Assembly (NCBI GenBank): GCA_030430245.1
Contig: JAUIFY010000019.1
Span: 1-38,148, forward strand
DNA: 38,148 nt
Direction: 5' to 3'
Origin: a bacterium
GTDB lineage: Bacteria; Desulfobacterota; Binatia; UBA12015
Under the pieces are notes generated by a model. That model was not told where the DNA came from. It searched no databases and saw only the letters and a program-made list of their open reading frames with translations. How positions within the stretch are numbered: position 1 is the first letter of the stretch; the number at the start of each line of letters is the position of its first letter. Below, one piece after another: positions 7,442-16,427 of this stretch. The translations under genes and the position numbers were made by a program.

Positions 7442-9102
7442 TGGACCGCCGAACCCTACTGTTCGTCGCGATCTCGGTCGCGATCATCGTGCTGTACCAG
7501 GAGTTCGTCCTGAAGCAGTATGCACCTCCCCCGACGGAGGCGCCCGTCGCCGCGAACGGGGCTCCTTCGACGGGGAGCCCCGAGGAGCCGGCCGCGCCGC
7601 AGCCCGCCCGGGTCGCGGCGAACGCGCCGGTCGAGGAGGTCGCCCCGCTCACGCCCCCGGCCGCGACGAAGCCGATCGAGGGAGAGCGGATCCGGGTCGA
7701 AACCGACCTCTACGAGGCCGTGTTCACGACGGTGGGCGGCCGACTCGAGGACTTCCGGCTGAAGGACTATCGGGAGACCAGCGCCCCGGACAGCCCCGCC
7801 CTGTCGCTCGTGCTTCCGGCACCGGAGATCGAGCTTCCGCTGGGCATCGAGCTTCGCGGCGCACAGGCCTGGCGAGACTCGGGCCTCGTGTACGAAGCGG
7901 ACCGCGCCACCGTCTCGGTGGCGGGCTCCGACTCCGCCACGCTCGTTCTGCGAGCGCTCTTCGAGGGACAGCCCATCGTCAAGCGGTTCACCTTCCGCGG
8001 CGACTCGTACCCGATCGACCTGGTCGTCGAGACCCCCGCGGGCGAGGGTCTCCCCGGGGCTCTGACCCAGGCGTCGCCCGACGGGAAACCCGCCGCGGTC
8101 GCTCTCCTCCTCACCCGGGCTCGCAAGCAGGAGGAAGACGGCACGACGTTCGAGGGACCGGCGGCCCTCGTGGGCGAGGACCTGATCCAAACGCCGTTTG
8201 ACGACCTGACCGGCCCCGAGGTGCTCGACGGGCCCGTCTCGTGGGCCGGGTTCGAAGACCACTACTTCCTCGTCGCCGCCGCTCCCGAGCGCGCCACCAG
8301 CGTCCGGATGCTTCCGAAGGGGAACGCGGTCGAGGAGAAGATCCTCACGCCGCGGGCGGCGACGGGTCCGACCCATCTCTCGTTCACTCTGTATCTGGGG
8401 CCCAAGGACCGCCCGATCCTCGAAGCGGCGGGGCACGGATTCGCCGAGGGGTTGGACTTCGGCATCTTCGCGCCGATCGCCCTGATCCTGCTGCAAGCGT
8501 TGGAGTACTCGCACCGGTTCACCGGGAACTGGGGCATCGACATCATCGTCCTGACGATTCTCGTCAAGATCCTATTTTGGCCGCTCACCAGGAAGAGCTT
8601 CTCGTCGATGAGAGACATGCAGAAGCTCCAGCCCGAGATGGCCCGGATCCGCGAGAAGTTCAAGGACGACTCGCAGAAGATGAACACGGAAGTCATGGAG
8701 CTGTACAAGCGCCACGGGGTCAATCCGCTGGGCGGTTGTCTGCCGATGCTACTTCAGATCCCCGTCTTCATCGGCCTCTACCAGCTGCTCCAGAACACGA
8801 TCCAGCTCCGGCACGCGTCGTTCGCTTGGTGGATCACCGACCTCGCCGCCCCGGAAAGACTGTACATCATGGGCTACGGCATCCCCGTGCTCACGCTGTT
8901 GCTGGGCGCTTCGATGTTCCTGCAGCAGAAGCTCTCGCCGCAGGCCGGGGACCCGAACCAGCAGAAGATCATGATGTTCATGCCGGTAGTATTTACATTC
9001 ATGTTCATTGGATTCCCCGCTGGCTTGACGATCTACTGGCTGACGAACAACCTCCTCACGATCGCTCAGCAGTGGTGGATGCTTCGGTCGGCACCGACCT
9101 GA
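7441..9102 (+). CDS. yidC: Membrane protein insertase YidC
   Basis: This 553-aa protein has the Gram-negative YidC layout. An N-terminal transmembrane helix (RTLLFVAISVAIIVLY) is followed by a Pro/Ala-rich linker and a large periplasmic beta domain (about 75-330). The conserved five-helix insertase core contains LTRKSFSSMRDMQKLQPEM (with the hydrophilic-groove Arg), NPLGGCLPMLLQIPVFIGLYQLL and GFPAGLTIYWLTNN. It inserts and folds inner-membrane proteins, including ATP synthase subunit c, alone or with SecYEG. The C-terminus is short, with little basic extension. The jag/khpB gene that often follows yidC is absent; mnmE follows after 93 nt. Confidence 0.97.
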   Translation: MDRRTLLFVAISVAIIVLYQEFVLKQYAPPPTEAPVAANGAPSTGSPEEPAAPQPARVAANAPVEEVAPLTPPAATKPIEGERIRVETDLYEAVFTTVGGRLEDFRLKDYRETSAPDSPALSLVLPAPEIELPLGIELRGAQAWRDSGLVYEADRATVSVAGSDSATLVLRALFEGQPIVKRFTFRGDSYPIDLVVETPAGEGLPGALTQASPDGKPAAVALLLTRARKQEEDGTTFEGPAALVGEDLIQTPFDDLTGPEVLDGPVSWAGFEDHYFLVAAAPERATSVRMLPKGNAVEEKILTPRAATGPTHLSFTLYLGPKDRPILEAAGHGFAEGLDFGIFAPIALILLQALEYSHRFTGNWGIDIIVLTILVKILFWPLTRKSFSSMRDMQKLQPEMARIREKFKDDSQKMNTEVMELYKRHGVNPLGGCLPMLLQIPVFIGLYQLLQNTIQLRHASFAWWITDLAAPERLYIMGYGIPVLTLLLGASMFLQQKLSPQAGDPNQQKIMMFMPVVFTFMFIGFPAGLTIYWLTNNLLTIAQQWWMLRSAPT

Positions 9103-9195
9103 TCGTCGTCGACAATATCAAAAATGGCAGCGCCTGCGGCGGCGGACGGGTCCCGCGCGCTCCGGCCGCGGGTCTGGTAGAAGCCCTCGAGGACC

Positions 9196-10581
9196 GTGTC
9201 GGCCTACGTCGAAGACACGATCGCGGCGATCGCGACCGGAGCAGCGCCCGGTGCCGTCTCGATTCTGCGCCTGAGCGGGCGCGACGCGGTCCCCATCGCC
9301 GGGCGAATCCTGCGGACCCGTGGTGGCGCCCCGGCGCGGCTCGGGCCGGAGGGCTCCCACCGCGCGATCCACATGCGCGTGGAGCGACCCGCGGACGCAC
9401 GGGTCCTGGACGACGTGCTGGTCGTCCCGATGCTCGCGCCCCGCAGCTACACGGGAGAGGACGTCGTCGAGATCCATTGCCACGGGGGCCGCGTCGTGTC
9501 GGACCTCGTACTGCGCGCGAGCCTGGCGGCGGGTGCACGGGCCGCGCGTCCCGGCGAGTTCACGGAACGCGCCTATCTGAACGGGCGCCTGGATCTTTGC
9601 CAGGCCGAGGCCGTGGCCGACGTGGTCACGGCGCGAAGCGAGGCCGCCGTCCATGCCGCCCGCCGTCAGCTGGACGGAGATCTCTCGGCCCGGATCCTCG
9701 ATGCGCGGGCGGGGATGCTCGACGCTCGCGCTCTGACGGAGGCGCACCTGGACTTCCCCGAGGAAGATCTGCCCGCCGGGGCCGAGGCGGAGCTGTCGGC
9801 GCGGACGGCGACGATTCTCACCCAGCTCGAGGAGCTCGCCGCGACGTACGAGCGTGGTCGACTCGTCCGAGACGGGATTCGTGTCGTGCTGGCCGGCCGC
9901 CCGAACGTGGGGAAGTCGTCGTTGATGAACGCTCTCCTCGGACGGGACCGGGCTCTGGTGAGTGCCACCGCAGGCACGACGCGCGACTACCTCGAGGAGC
10001 CGCTGAGCGTCGCCGGGCTCCCGGTCCTCCTCTGCGACACCGCAGGATTCCGGGAAGCGCGAGACGACGTCGAGCGCGCCGGCGTCGAGCGAACCGTCGC
10101 TCGACTCGAGGAGGCCGACGTGGTGCTCTTCGTCGCGGACGGGTCCGAGGCGCTGACGGCCGAGGACGAGGAGCTCTACCGGCGCCTAGCAGACAGGCGC
10201 GTGGTCGGCGTGCGGAACAAGGCCGACCTCGAAGCGGCCTGGACGACGCCCGAGGGGCCGTGGCGGCTGCCGTTCGTGCCGATCTCGGCCCTGCGCTCCG
10301 AGGGCCTCGAGGATCTCGCGCGCGCGATCGAGGCCCACCTCCCGACGACGACGGAGGGGAGTGACGGGCTGGTGGTGACCAGCGCCCGGCACTTCGAGTG
10401 CCTGCGCCGAGCGGCCGAGCACGTCACGCGAGCGGTGCGAATCCTGGGCGGGCAGGGCGAGCTCGAACTGGTCGCCGCGGAGCTCCAGCAGGCCTGCCAG
10501 GCACTCGACGAGATCGTCGGGCGAAGCGACATCGAGGATGTGCTAGACCGCGTCTTCAGCCGATTCTGCCTCGGCAAGTGA
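9196..10581 (+). CDS. mnmE: tRNA uridine-5-carboxymethylaminomethyl modification GTPase MnmE
   Basis: This 461-aa protein starts at GTG 9196 ([14 protein letters not shown]). It has the N-terminal folate-binding domain ([52 protein letters not shown]). An inserted G domain carries G1 GRPNVGKS (234-241), a G2 TAGTTRD, G3 DTAGF and G4 NKAD. The C-terminal FCLGK contains the conserved catalytic-region Cys458. With MnmG it installs cmnm5 or nm5 groups on U34 of certain tRNAs. GAGGA lies only 2 nt before the GTG, an unusually tight spacing. It is followed 2 nt later by mnmG, its functional partner. Confidence 0.97.
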   Translation: MSAYVEDTIAAIATGAAPGAVSILRLSGRDAVPIAGRILRTRGGAPARLGPEGSHRAIHMRVERPADARVLDDVLVVPMLAPRSYTGEDVVEIHCHGGRVVSDLVLRASLAAGARAARPGEFTERAYLNGRLDLCQAEAVADVVTARSEAAVHAARRQLDGDLSARILDARAGMLDARALTEAHLDFPEEDLPAGAEAELSARTATILTQLEELAATYERGRLVRDGIRVVLAGRPNVGKSSLMNALLGRDRALVSATAGTTRDYLEEPLSVAGLPVLLCDTAGFREARDDVERAGVERTVARLEEADVVLFVADGSEALTAEDEELYRRLADRRVVGVRNKADLEAAWTTPEGPWRLPFVPISALRSEGLEDLARAIEAHLPTTTEGSDGLVVTSARHFECLRRAAEHVTRAVRILGGQGELELVAAELQQACQALDEIVGRSDIEDVLDRVFSRFCLGK

Positions 10582-10583
10582 TC

Positions 10584-12449
10584 ATGTCCAAGAACGACGT
10601 CATCGTGATCGGTGCCGGCCACGCCGGCATCGAGGCCGCTCTCGCCAGCGCTCGGATGGGCGCGCGGGCCTTGCTGCTCACGCAGAACCTGGACCACGTC
10701 GGCCAGATGTCCTGCAACCCCGCCATCGGTGGCGTGGGCAAGGGGCACCTCGTACGCGAGATCGACGCCCTCGGCGGGGAGATGGGTCTCGCGATCGACG
10801 CGACGGGAATCCAGTTCCGCACCCTGAATACGCGCAAGGGCCCGGCCGTGCGCGCCACGAGGGCGCAAGCCGACAAAGCCCTCTACCGCCGCTACATGAA
10901 GGCTGCGGTCGAGTCTTCCGAGCGATTGTCGCTGCGCCAGGCAGCGGTGGAGCGTCTGCTGATCGAGGGCGGTCGCGTGGCGGGGGTCGAAACCGAGCTG
11001 GGAGAGCAGTTCCTCGCCCCTTGCGTGGTCGTGACGACCGGCACGTTTCTGCGAGGCCTGATTCACGTAGGGGATCGGAGCCGACCCGGCGGGCGCGCCG
11101 GAGATGCGGCCGCCCTCGGTCTGAGTCCGCAGCTGGAGGAGCTGGGCTTCCGTGTGGGGCGCCTCAAGACCGGGACCTGTCCGCGGCTCGACGCCCGAAC
11201 GATCGATTGGGAAGGCCTCGAGGTCCAGCCGGGCGACACGCCGCCCCCCGCGTTCTCCTTCCGGACCGAGCGCATCGAACAGGAGCAGATCCCCTGCCAC
11301 GTCACGTGGACGAACCCCGAGACGCATGGGATCATCCGCCGCGGCCTGGGCAGGTCTCCGATCTTCAGCGGCCAGATCCAGAGCCGCGGGCCCCGCTACT
11401 GCCCTTCGATCGAAGACAAGATCGTGCGCTTCGCCGACCGCGACCGCCATCAGATCTTCCTCGAGCCAGAAGGGCGGGACACGGTGGAGATCTACCCCAA
11501 CGGCCTTTCCACGGCGCTGCCGCTCGAGATCCAGCTCGCGATGGTTCGCAGCATCCGGGGCCTGGAACGCGCCGAGATCATGCGCGCGGGCTACGCCATC
11601 GAGTACGACTTCGTGGACCCGCTCGAGCTCGAACCAAGCCTGCAAACCAAGAGAATTTCAGGGCTTTTTCTGGCCGGTCAGATCAACGGAACCACCGGAT
11701 ACGAGGAAGCGGGGGCGCAGGGCCTCGTGGCGGGCATCAACGCGACTCGCGCGGTTCAAGGGCGCGCGCCGCTCGTGCTGAAGCGATCCGAGGCGTACAT
11801 CGGCGTGCTGATCGACGACCTCGTCACCAAGGGTGTGGGCGGCGAGCCCTACCGGATGTTCACCTCGCGCGCCGAGCATCGGCTGCTGCTTCGCGAGGAC
11901 AACGCCGACACGCGGCTCTCGCCGATCGGCCACCAGATCGGGCTGCTCGACGACGCTGCCGTGTTTCACGTGAAACATCGGATCGGGACTGCGCGTGAGA
12001 GCGAAGCGGCGCTCGCGGCCTATAAGGTCCGAGCCTGTGCCGAGACCAACGCGCTGCTCGAGGCCTCCGGCGCGTCCCCGCTCCGCGAGGGGACGAATGC
12101 CCGGGAGTTACTCCGCCGGCCGAACGTCGGTTGGGAGCTCCTGCAGCAGCTCGGTGCACCGGTCCCGGCCGATGCACGGGTCGCACGGAGCCTGCTGCTC
12201 GACCTTCGTTACGAGGGCTACGTCGCGCAGCAAGAGGCGCTCGTCCGTCGTGCGGCCAGGCTCGAGGAGACGCCCGTGCCCCAGCAGACCGACTTCGATC
12301 GGATCGACGGGCTCTCGACCGAGGTGCGTGAGCGCCTGGCCAAGGTACGGCCACGCACTCTGGGGCAAGCGGCGCGGATCCCCGGCGTCACCCCGGCGGC
12401 GATCAGCATCCTCGGGCTGCACCTGAAGCGGGCGCAGCGCGCCTCTTGA
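10584..12449 (+). CDS. mnmG: tRNA uridine-5-carboxymethylaminomethyl modification enzyme MnmG
   Basis: This 621-aa FAD-dependent partner of MnmE shows the Rossmann loop [19 protein letters not shown] at the N-terminus. [65 protein letters not shown] and [17 protein letters not shown] follow, all typical GidA motifs. Family length is normal. The coding sequence contains a parS palindrome at 11962-11977, read as VFHVKH in the protein. The stop TGA overlaps the possible TTG start of rsmG, and a better ATG lies 6 nt further on. Confidence 0.97.
   Translation: MSKNDVIVIGAGHAGIEAALASARMGARALLLTQNLDHVGQMSCNPAIGGVGKGHLVREIDALGGEMGLAIDATGIQFRTLNTRKGPAVRATRAQADKALYRRYMKAAVESSERLSLRQAAVERLLIEGGRVAGVETELGEQFLAPCVVVTTGTFLRGLIHVGDRSRPGGRAGDAAALGLSPQLEELGFRVGRLKTGTCPRLDARTIDWEGLEVQPGDTPPPAFSFRTERIEQEQIPCHVTWTNPETHGIIRRGLGRSPIFSGQIQSRGPRYCPSIEDKIVRFADRDRHQIFLEPEGRDTVEIYPNGLSTALPLEIQLAMVRSIRGLERAEIMRAGYAIEYDFVDPLELEPSLQTKRISGLFLAGQINGTTGYEEAGAQGLVAGINATRAVQGRAPLVLKRSEAYIGVLIDDLVTKGVGGEPYRMFTSRAEHRLLLREDNADTRLSPIGHQIGLLDDAAVFHVKHRIGTARESEAALAAYKVRACAETNALLEASGASPLREGTNARELLRRPNVGWELLQQLGAPVPADARVARSLLLDLRYEGYVAQQEALVRRAARLEETPVPQQTDFDRIDGLSTEVRERLAKVRPRTLGQAARIPGVTPAAISILGLHLKRAQRAS
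11962..11977. other. parS centromere-like site 1 (inside mnmG)
   Basis: TGTTTCACGTGAAACA is a perfect 16-bp palindrome and matches the chromosomal parS consensus TGTTNCACGTGAAACA bound by ParB/Spo0J. It sits in the mnmG frame and encodes FHVKH. It is about 1.3 kb from parA. Confidence 0.93.
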
Positions 12450-12454
12450 CGGCC

Positions 12455-13123
12455 ATGGGCCTGTCCCCGCGCGAGCGGTCGGTGCTTGCCGAAGGCCTCG
12501 AGGGGTTCGGACTCAGCCTCGACGATGCGCAGCTCGAAGGCCTTGGGACGTACGTCGAGCTCCTCGAGACGTGGCGAGGGCGTGCGAACCTGGTCTCGGT
12601 AGCGGACCGCCAGGAGCTCCTCCGCCGTCATGTGCTGGACTCTCTTGCGGCAGCAGGGCGACTGCGGGCGATGGGGCCCGTGCGCGTGCTCGACGTGGGG
12701 AGTGGCGCCGGGCTACCCGGAGTGCCTCTGGCCATCGCGTGCCCCACCGCGAAGGTGACCCTCCTCGAACCGCGGCGCAAACGCGTGAGCTTCCTCCGAA
12801 CCGTGACTCGGGAATGTTTCACGTGGAACATCGAGGTGGCCGAGGCGCGCGCACGGGAGCTCGCCGACCAGGGGCGCGGCCCCTGGGACGTCGTGGTCAG
12901 CCGCGCCACCTTCCCACCCGAGAAGCTCCCGAGCGAAGTCGAGCCACTCGTGGCGCCCCGGGGCACACTCGTGGCCTACGCGACCGCCAGAACGGCGGAG
13001 AGGGGCCTGTTTCACCCGGCGTACGAGGGTCCCGAAGTCGAGGAGTACCGGCTACCGGGGCATCCGGCCGCGTTTCGCCTGCTGCTCTGGCGGCACCGGT
13101 CTCCCGCTGCGGAACGGGCGTAG
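12455..13123 (+). CDS. rsmG: 16S rRNA (guanine-527-N7)-methyltransferase RsmG
   Basis: This SAM-dependent methyltransferase of about 222 aa acts on G527 of 16S rRNA. The binding motif VLDVGSGAGLPGVPLAIACP is followed by VTLLEPRRKRVSFLRTV and WDVVVSRATFPPEKL, the GidB pattern. The N-terminal ELLETWRGRANLVSVADRQELLRRHVLDSL is also diagnostic. Two starts are possible: ATG 12455, chosen here, or TTG 12446, which overlaps the mnmG stop; neither has a clear ribosome-binding site. A second parS (12815-12830) lies inside the gene and is translated as CFTWNI. In Gram-negatives, loss of RsmG is linked to low-level streptomycin resistance. Confidence 0.95.
   Translation: MGLSPRERSVLAEGLEGFGLSLDDAQLEGLGTYVELLETWRGRANLVSVADRQELLRRHVLDSLAAAGRLRAMGPVRVLDVGSGAGLPGVPLAIACPTAKVTLLEPRRKRVSFLRTVTRECFTWNIEVAEARARELADQGRGPWDVVVSRATFPPEKLPSEVEPLVAPRGTLVAYATARTAERGLFHPAYEGPEVEEYRLPGHPAAFRLLLWRHRSPAAERA
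12815..12830. other. parS centromere-like site 2 (inside rsmG)
   Basis: TGTTTCACGTGGAACA matches the parS consensus at all core positions. It is palindromic except for one pair (TTTC against GGAA). It lies 838 nt from the end of site 1 and about 430 nt upstream of parA. Confidence 0.9.
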
Positions 13124-13175
13124 GCTTCGGGAAACACGCGGGTTTCTCCCGCTCCCCTGCGCTGCGGCGCCGGCG

Positions 13176-13191
13176 CGTTTCACGTGAAACG
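13176..13191. other. parS centromere-like site 3 (upstream of parA)
   Basis: CGTTTCACGTGAAACG is a perfect 16-bp palindrome with the invariant parS core GTTTCACGTGAAAC; only the outermost T/A pair of the consensus is replaced by C/G. It lies in the rsmG-parA intergenic region, 71 nt before the parA ATG, where ParB binding could also affect parAB expression. Confidence 0.88.
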
Positions 13192-13262
13192 TTTCGTCGC
13201 ACACGAATGCGGCCCCAAGCGTTCCAAGACGCTCACGCATCTGCTACCTCCGTCCTGCGAAC

Positions 13263-14057
13263 ATGGGCAGAGTCATTGCGATCGTGAATCAGAAGGGCGG
13301 GGTCGGCAAGACGACGACGGCCGTCAACCTGAGTGCCGGTCTCGCGATGGCGGGCCACTCGGCACTGCTCATCGACATGGACCCTCAGTGCAGCGCGACC
13401 AGCGGTGTCGGCATCCGCCTCGGACCGGACGAGGCGTCGACCTACGACGTCCTGCTCGGACAGTCAACTGCAGAAAATGCGCTCAAGAAAACCATGCTCC
13501 CAAGCCTACAGGCCGTGGGTGCAAGCCAAGATTTGATCGGTGCCGAGATCGAGCTCGTCAACGTCGAATCCCGCGAGGAACGCCTCAAGAACGCGCTCAC
13601 CTCGCTGCGTTGGCGCTACGAGTTCATCTTGATCGACTGCCCCCCGTCGCTCGGCCTCGTCACCCTCAACGCCCTCACCACCGCCGACTCGCTCCTGATT
13701 CCCGTCCAGTGCGAGTACTACGCCCTGGAGGGCCTGACGGCGTTGATCTCCACGATCGGCCTCGTCCGCGAGCAGTTGAATCCGACGATCGAGATCGAGG
13801 GCCTGTTGCTGACCATGTTCGACGGTCGCAACACCCTCTGCCGGCAGGTCGCGGCCGACATTCGCGAGCACTTCGGGGAGAAGGTGTTCGAGGCCGTCAT
13901 CCCCCGGAACGTGCGACTCAGCGAGAGCCCGAGCTACGGTCTCCCCGCGCTTCTCTACGACCCCTCGTCGAAGGGCGCTCTGGCGTATGCGGCTCTCGCG
14001 AAGGAAGTGGCCGCGAAGCACGCACCCAAGGCGCGCGCCGCCACAAACGATGTTTGA
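13263..14057 (+). CDS. parA: Chromosome-partitioning ATPase ParA (Soj)
   Basis: This 264-aa protein is a deviant Walker ATPase: VIAIVNQKGGVGKTTTAVNL (KGGVGKTT at 11-18) with the signature Lys11, then LLIDMDPQCSAT (D38, D40) and FILIDCPPSLGLVTLNAL. ParA-ATP dimers bind DNA nonspecifically and, with ParB-parS complexes, drive origin segregation. The short N-terminus, without a DNA-binding domain, marks it as chromosomal type (class Ib-like). It is followed by parB after 17 nt. parS site 3 lies just upstream, so autoregulation through ParB binding is possible. Confidence 0.97.
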   Translation: MGRVIAIVNQKGGVGKTTTAVNLSAGLAMAGHSALLIDMDPQCSATSGVGIRLGPDEASTYDVLLGQSTAENALKKTMLPSLQAVGASQDLIGAEIELVNVESREERLKNALTSLRWRYEFILIDCPPSLGLVTLNALTTADSLLIPVQCEYYALEGLTALISTIGLVREQLNPTIEIEGLLLTMFDGRNTLCRQVAADIREHFGEKVFEAVIPRNVRLSESPSYGLPALLYDPSSKGALAYAALAKEVAAKHAPKARAATNDV

Positions 14058-14074
14058 TTCTTGAGGTCTCGGGC

Positions 14075-15001
14075 ATGGCTCAGCAACGCAAGGCACTCGG
14101 CAAGGGCATCGGCGCGCTGATTCCCACGGCGGCGGCTCGCCGCACACCCGCGACGGCCCCCCAGGCCCCCTCGATCCCGCCGGGCGAACGGGTCGACAAG
14201 CTCCCCCTCGAATCGATCGACCTGAACCCGAATCAGCCCCGCGTCCACTTCGCGGAGGCCGACTTGCAGCAGCTGTCGGCCTCCGTCGCCGAGCGCGGGG
14301 TGCTCCAACCCATTCTCGTGCGCCCGCTTCCGCACGGCCGCTACCAACTGATCGCCGGCGAGCGGCGCCTCCGCGCGAGCCAACGGGCGGGCCTCCACGA
14401 GATTCCGGCCCTGGTCAAGCAAATGAATGACGACGAGAGCCTCCTCGTCGCCATCATCGAGAACGTCCAACGCGCCGACCTCAATCCTCTCGAAGAGGCC
14501 CAGGGCTACCACGTCCTCCAGGAGGAGTTCGGCCTGAAGCAGGACGACATCGCGAAGAGGGTGGGCAAGAGCCGCCCCGCGGTCGCGAACGCGCTGCGAC
14601 TCCTCCAGCTTCCCGAAGACGTTCAGGACGAGGTCCGCGCGGGTCGGATCAGCGCGGGACACGCGCGCGCCCTGCTGGGCCTGGACGACGACGCGATGCG
14701 AGAGGCCCTGACACGCCAGATCGTCGACGAGGACCTGTCCGTCCGCGACATCGAAAAAGCCGTTCAGGAGAAGCGGAAGAAGTCCCCCGGCAAGACTTCT
14801 TCGAAGGACCCCGACGTCGCCGTCATGGAGTCCGATCTGAGCCGCGCGCTCGGCACCAAAGTCACCATCCACACCACCCGATCCACCGACGGCCGCGGGC
14901 GTGTCGAGATAAACTTTTATTCCCACGACGACCTCGGCCGCCTCGTGGATCTCCTGCTCGCCGCCCCCCAGGGCCGCAAGCACCGGGTGGCCGGCGCGTG
15001 A
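14075..15001 (+). CDS. parB: Chromosome-partitioning protein ParB (Spo0J), CTPase
   Basis: This 308-aa protein has the N-terminal ParA-interacting segment (RKALGKGIGALIP, 5-17). The CTP-binding ParB/Srx domain contains NPNQPR (51-56), GERRLR (95-100) and ENVQR (129-133). A helix-turn-helix that reads parS lies at about 154-177 (LKQDDIAKRVGKSRPAVANALRLL), followed by a C-terminal dimerisation domain. It loads at parS and slides as a CTP clamp. The start ATG 14075 has GAGG 8 nt upstream. Three candidate parS sites lie within 2.2 kb. The linker around EKRKKSPGKTSSKD is basic and variable, as is usual. Confidence 0.97.
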   Translation: MAQQRKALGKGIGALIPTAAARRTPATAPQAPSIPPGERVDKLPLESIDLNPNQPRVHFAEADLQQLSASVAERGVLQPILVRPLPHGRYQLIAGERRLRASQRAGLHEIPALVKQMNDDESLLVAIIENVQRADLNPLEEAQGYHVLQEEFGLKQDDIAKRVGKSRPAVANALRLLQLPEDVQDEVRAGRISAGHARALLGLDDDAMREALTRQIVDEDLSVRDIEKAVQEKRKKSPGKTSSKDPDVAVMESDLSRALGTKVTIHTTRSTDGRGRVEINFYSHDDLGRLVDLLLAAPQGRKHRVAGA

Positions 15002-15108
15002 TCCATGCACCTCCCGATCGGGGTGCTACAGTCGCGTGTATATAAAAAGGATCCTGGGCTCCGCTGAGCGCCGCTTCCAGCTATCGGCTGGGCTAATGGC
15101 TCGACCCC

Positions 15109-15119
15109 TTTTTTTGACA
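15109..15119 (+). promoter_or_regulatory. T-tract and TTGACA element between parB and bactofilin
   Basis: Seven T residues (15109-15115) run into a perfect TTGACA (15114-15119), 130 nt before the bactofilin start. A 5-bp hairpin, CCAGC-TATCG-GCTGG (15077-15091), lies upstream but is too far from the T-tract for a standard terminator. No good -10 hexamer is seen at normal spacing. An AT-rich TATATAAAAAG patch also occurs near 15037. This 247-nt intergenic stretch probably ends parAB and starts the next transcript, but details are uncertain. Confidence 0.3.
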
Positions 15120-15248
15120 TCGTCGCTGCTGGTGTGGTAGCCAAGCGCGTTTGTGGTGCGGCGGGTCTGCCGCGCCGGAAGGGGCCGCCCGGCCGCGCTG
15201 GCTCTGGCTTCTCGGACGCCCACGAACACTCGTCGCACGGAACGATCG

Positions 15249-15854
15249 ATGGCTCTCTTCAAGAAGGACCGCGGGAAGGAACCCGCCGGTCGAGGCTCCA
15301 GCCCCGAGAAGGGCGGGCGCACAGAAGCGTCCGGAGCCGCGTCGAAGGAAGAGCCGACGAAGAGAGAGGGAGACACCATGGCGGGGCAAGCAGGCGGTGC
15401 GGCAGGCGCGACCGATCGGTCGCCGATCACTCCGGGAACCGAGAGCGCGATGCTCGGTCGCGGAACCCGGGTCTCCGGCAAGATCACCTTCGAGGGCAAG
15501 GCCCGCATCGACGGCCAGGTCGAGGGTGAGATCGTCGCGGCCGATACGCTGGAGATCGGCGAATCGGCGCTCGTCAACGCGCAGATCAACGGCACGACCA
15601 TCATCGTCCAGGGCAAGGTCACAGGCGACCTCACCGCGAGCAAGAAGCTCGAGATTCGCGCCCCGGGCCGGCTCTACGGAAACGTCACGACCCCGAGTCT
15701 CGTCATCGAGGAGGGGGTCATCTTCGAAGGACACTGCTCCATGGGAGCGAAAGAGGGGAAGGCCGGCGAGCGGGTCTCACTCCTTGCCAAGGAGGAAGGA
15801 GCAGCCGCCGCGCAGCAGCAGCCACGCGCGGCGACGGCCTCGAACAGCAAGTAG
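15249..15854 (+). CDS. Bactofilin family cytoskeletal protein
   Basis: This 201-aa protein contains a central bactofilin domain (about 70-170). The domain has right-handed beta-helix repeats seen as GKITFEGKARIDGQVEGEIVAAD, LEIGESALVNAQING, IIVQGKVTGDLTASKKLEI and GRLYGNVTTPSLVIEEGVIFEGHC. Bactofilins polymerise without nucleotide and scaffold cell-shape or chromosome-positioning proteins. In Myxococcus they form a scaffold with ParABS, so the position next to parAB fits. I chose ATG 15249 because MALFKKD resembles the membrane-targeting N-terminus of many bactofilins. ATG 15378 has a much better ribosome-binding site (GAGGG, 7 nt) and would give a 158-aa form. The C-terminus is Ala/Gln-rich. 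Confidence 0.9.
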   Translation: MALFKKDRGKEPAGRGSSPEKGGRTEASGAASKEEPTKREGDTMAGQAGGAAGATDRSPITPGTESAMLGRGTRVSGKITFEGKARIDGQVEGEIVAADTLEIGESALVNAQINGTTIIVQGKVTGDLTASKKLEIRAPGRLYGNVTTPSLVIEEGVIFEGHCSMGAKEGKAGERVSLLAKEEGAAAAQQQPRAATASNSK

Positions 15855-15989
15855 AAGAAACCCTCCGCAACCCCGTTCGTCCCGATCCCCGACGGACGCG
15901 GCACGCCTCACGCCGTGTCCGGGCTCATGGTGCGCCTCCTCGTTGCGAGCCCGCAACACCGGCGACCAGTGCGAACCGAAAGCCAAGGA

Positions 15990-16427
15990 ATGCTCGAGCT
16001 ACCGCCCAAGATAGGTTTTTACGTCTGGATCCCGATCTTCTTCGTCTTCATCTACCTGCTGAAGACCTTGATCCTCGATCCCACGCAGAAGCTCCTCGAC
16101 GAGCGCGCCAGCCGCACCACCGGCGCACAGGCCGACGCGGAGAAGATGCGCGACGAGGCCGCGGAGATGCAGGCCGAGTTCGACCGCAAGCTCGCCGAGG
16201 CCCGCCTCGCCGGCAGCTCCGCGGGCGATCAGGTCCGCCGCGACGCGGAAGCGAGCGAGCACCGCATCCTCGACCAGGCCCGCACGGACGCCAGCCGACT
16301 CGTCGAAGAGGTGCGGGGCCGCATCGAGGCAGAGACCGAGACGGCCCGCACCGCGCTGAAGGCCGATGCCGACGCGCTCGCGAAGCTGGTCGCCGAGAAG
16401 GTCCTCGGCCGGGCGGTGAGCTCATGA
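15990..16427 (+). CDS. atpF': ATP synthase F0 subunit b'
   Basis: This 145-aa protein has one N-terminal transmembrane helix (IGFYVWIPIFFVFIYLLKTLIL) and a long charged coiled coil (about 35-140), the design of a peripheral-stalk b-type subunit. It is the first of two adjacent b-like genes; by position and the lack of a cleavable signal it corresponds to b' (atpX). AAGGA abuts the ATG at 15990 with no spacer, which is unusual; in-frame GTGs at 15969 and 15915 are alternatives. Its stop overlaps the atpF start by 4 nt. Confidence 0.88.
   Translation: MLELPPKIGFYVWIPIFFVFIYLLKTLILDPTQKLLDERASRTTGAQADAEKMRDEAAEMQAEFDRKLAEARLAGSSAGDQVRRDAEASEHRILDQARTDASRLVEEVRGRIEAETETARTALKADADALAKLVAEKVLGRAVSS

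Noticed and set aside
8985..9015. A/T-rich codon patch in yidC (GTAGTATTTACATTC) as a sign of transfer or a programmed pause
   Set aside because: It is very short, within a conserved transmembrane helix, and similar small patches occur in mnmG, parA, parB and atpF; chance or mild pausing is enough.
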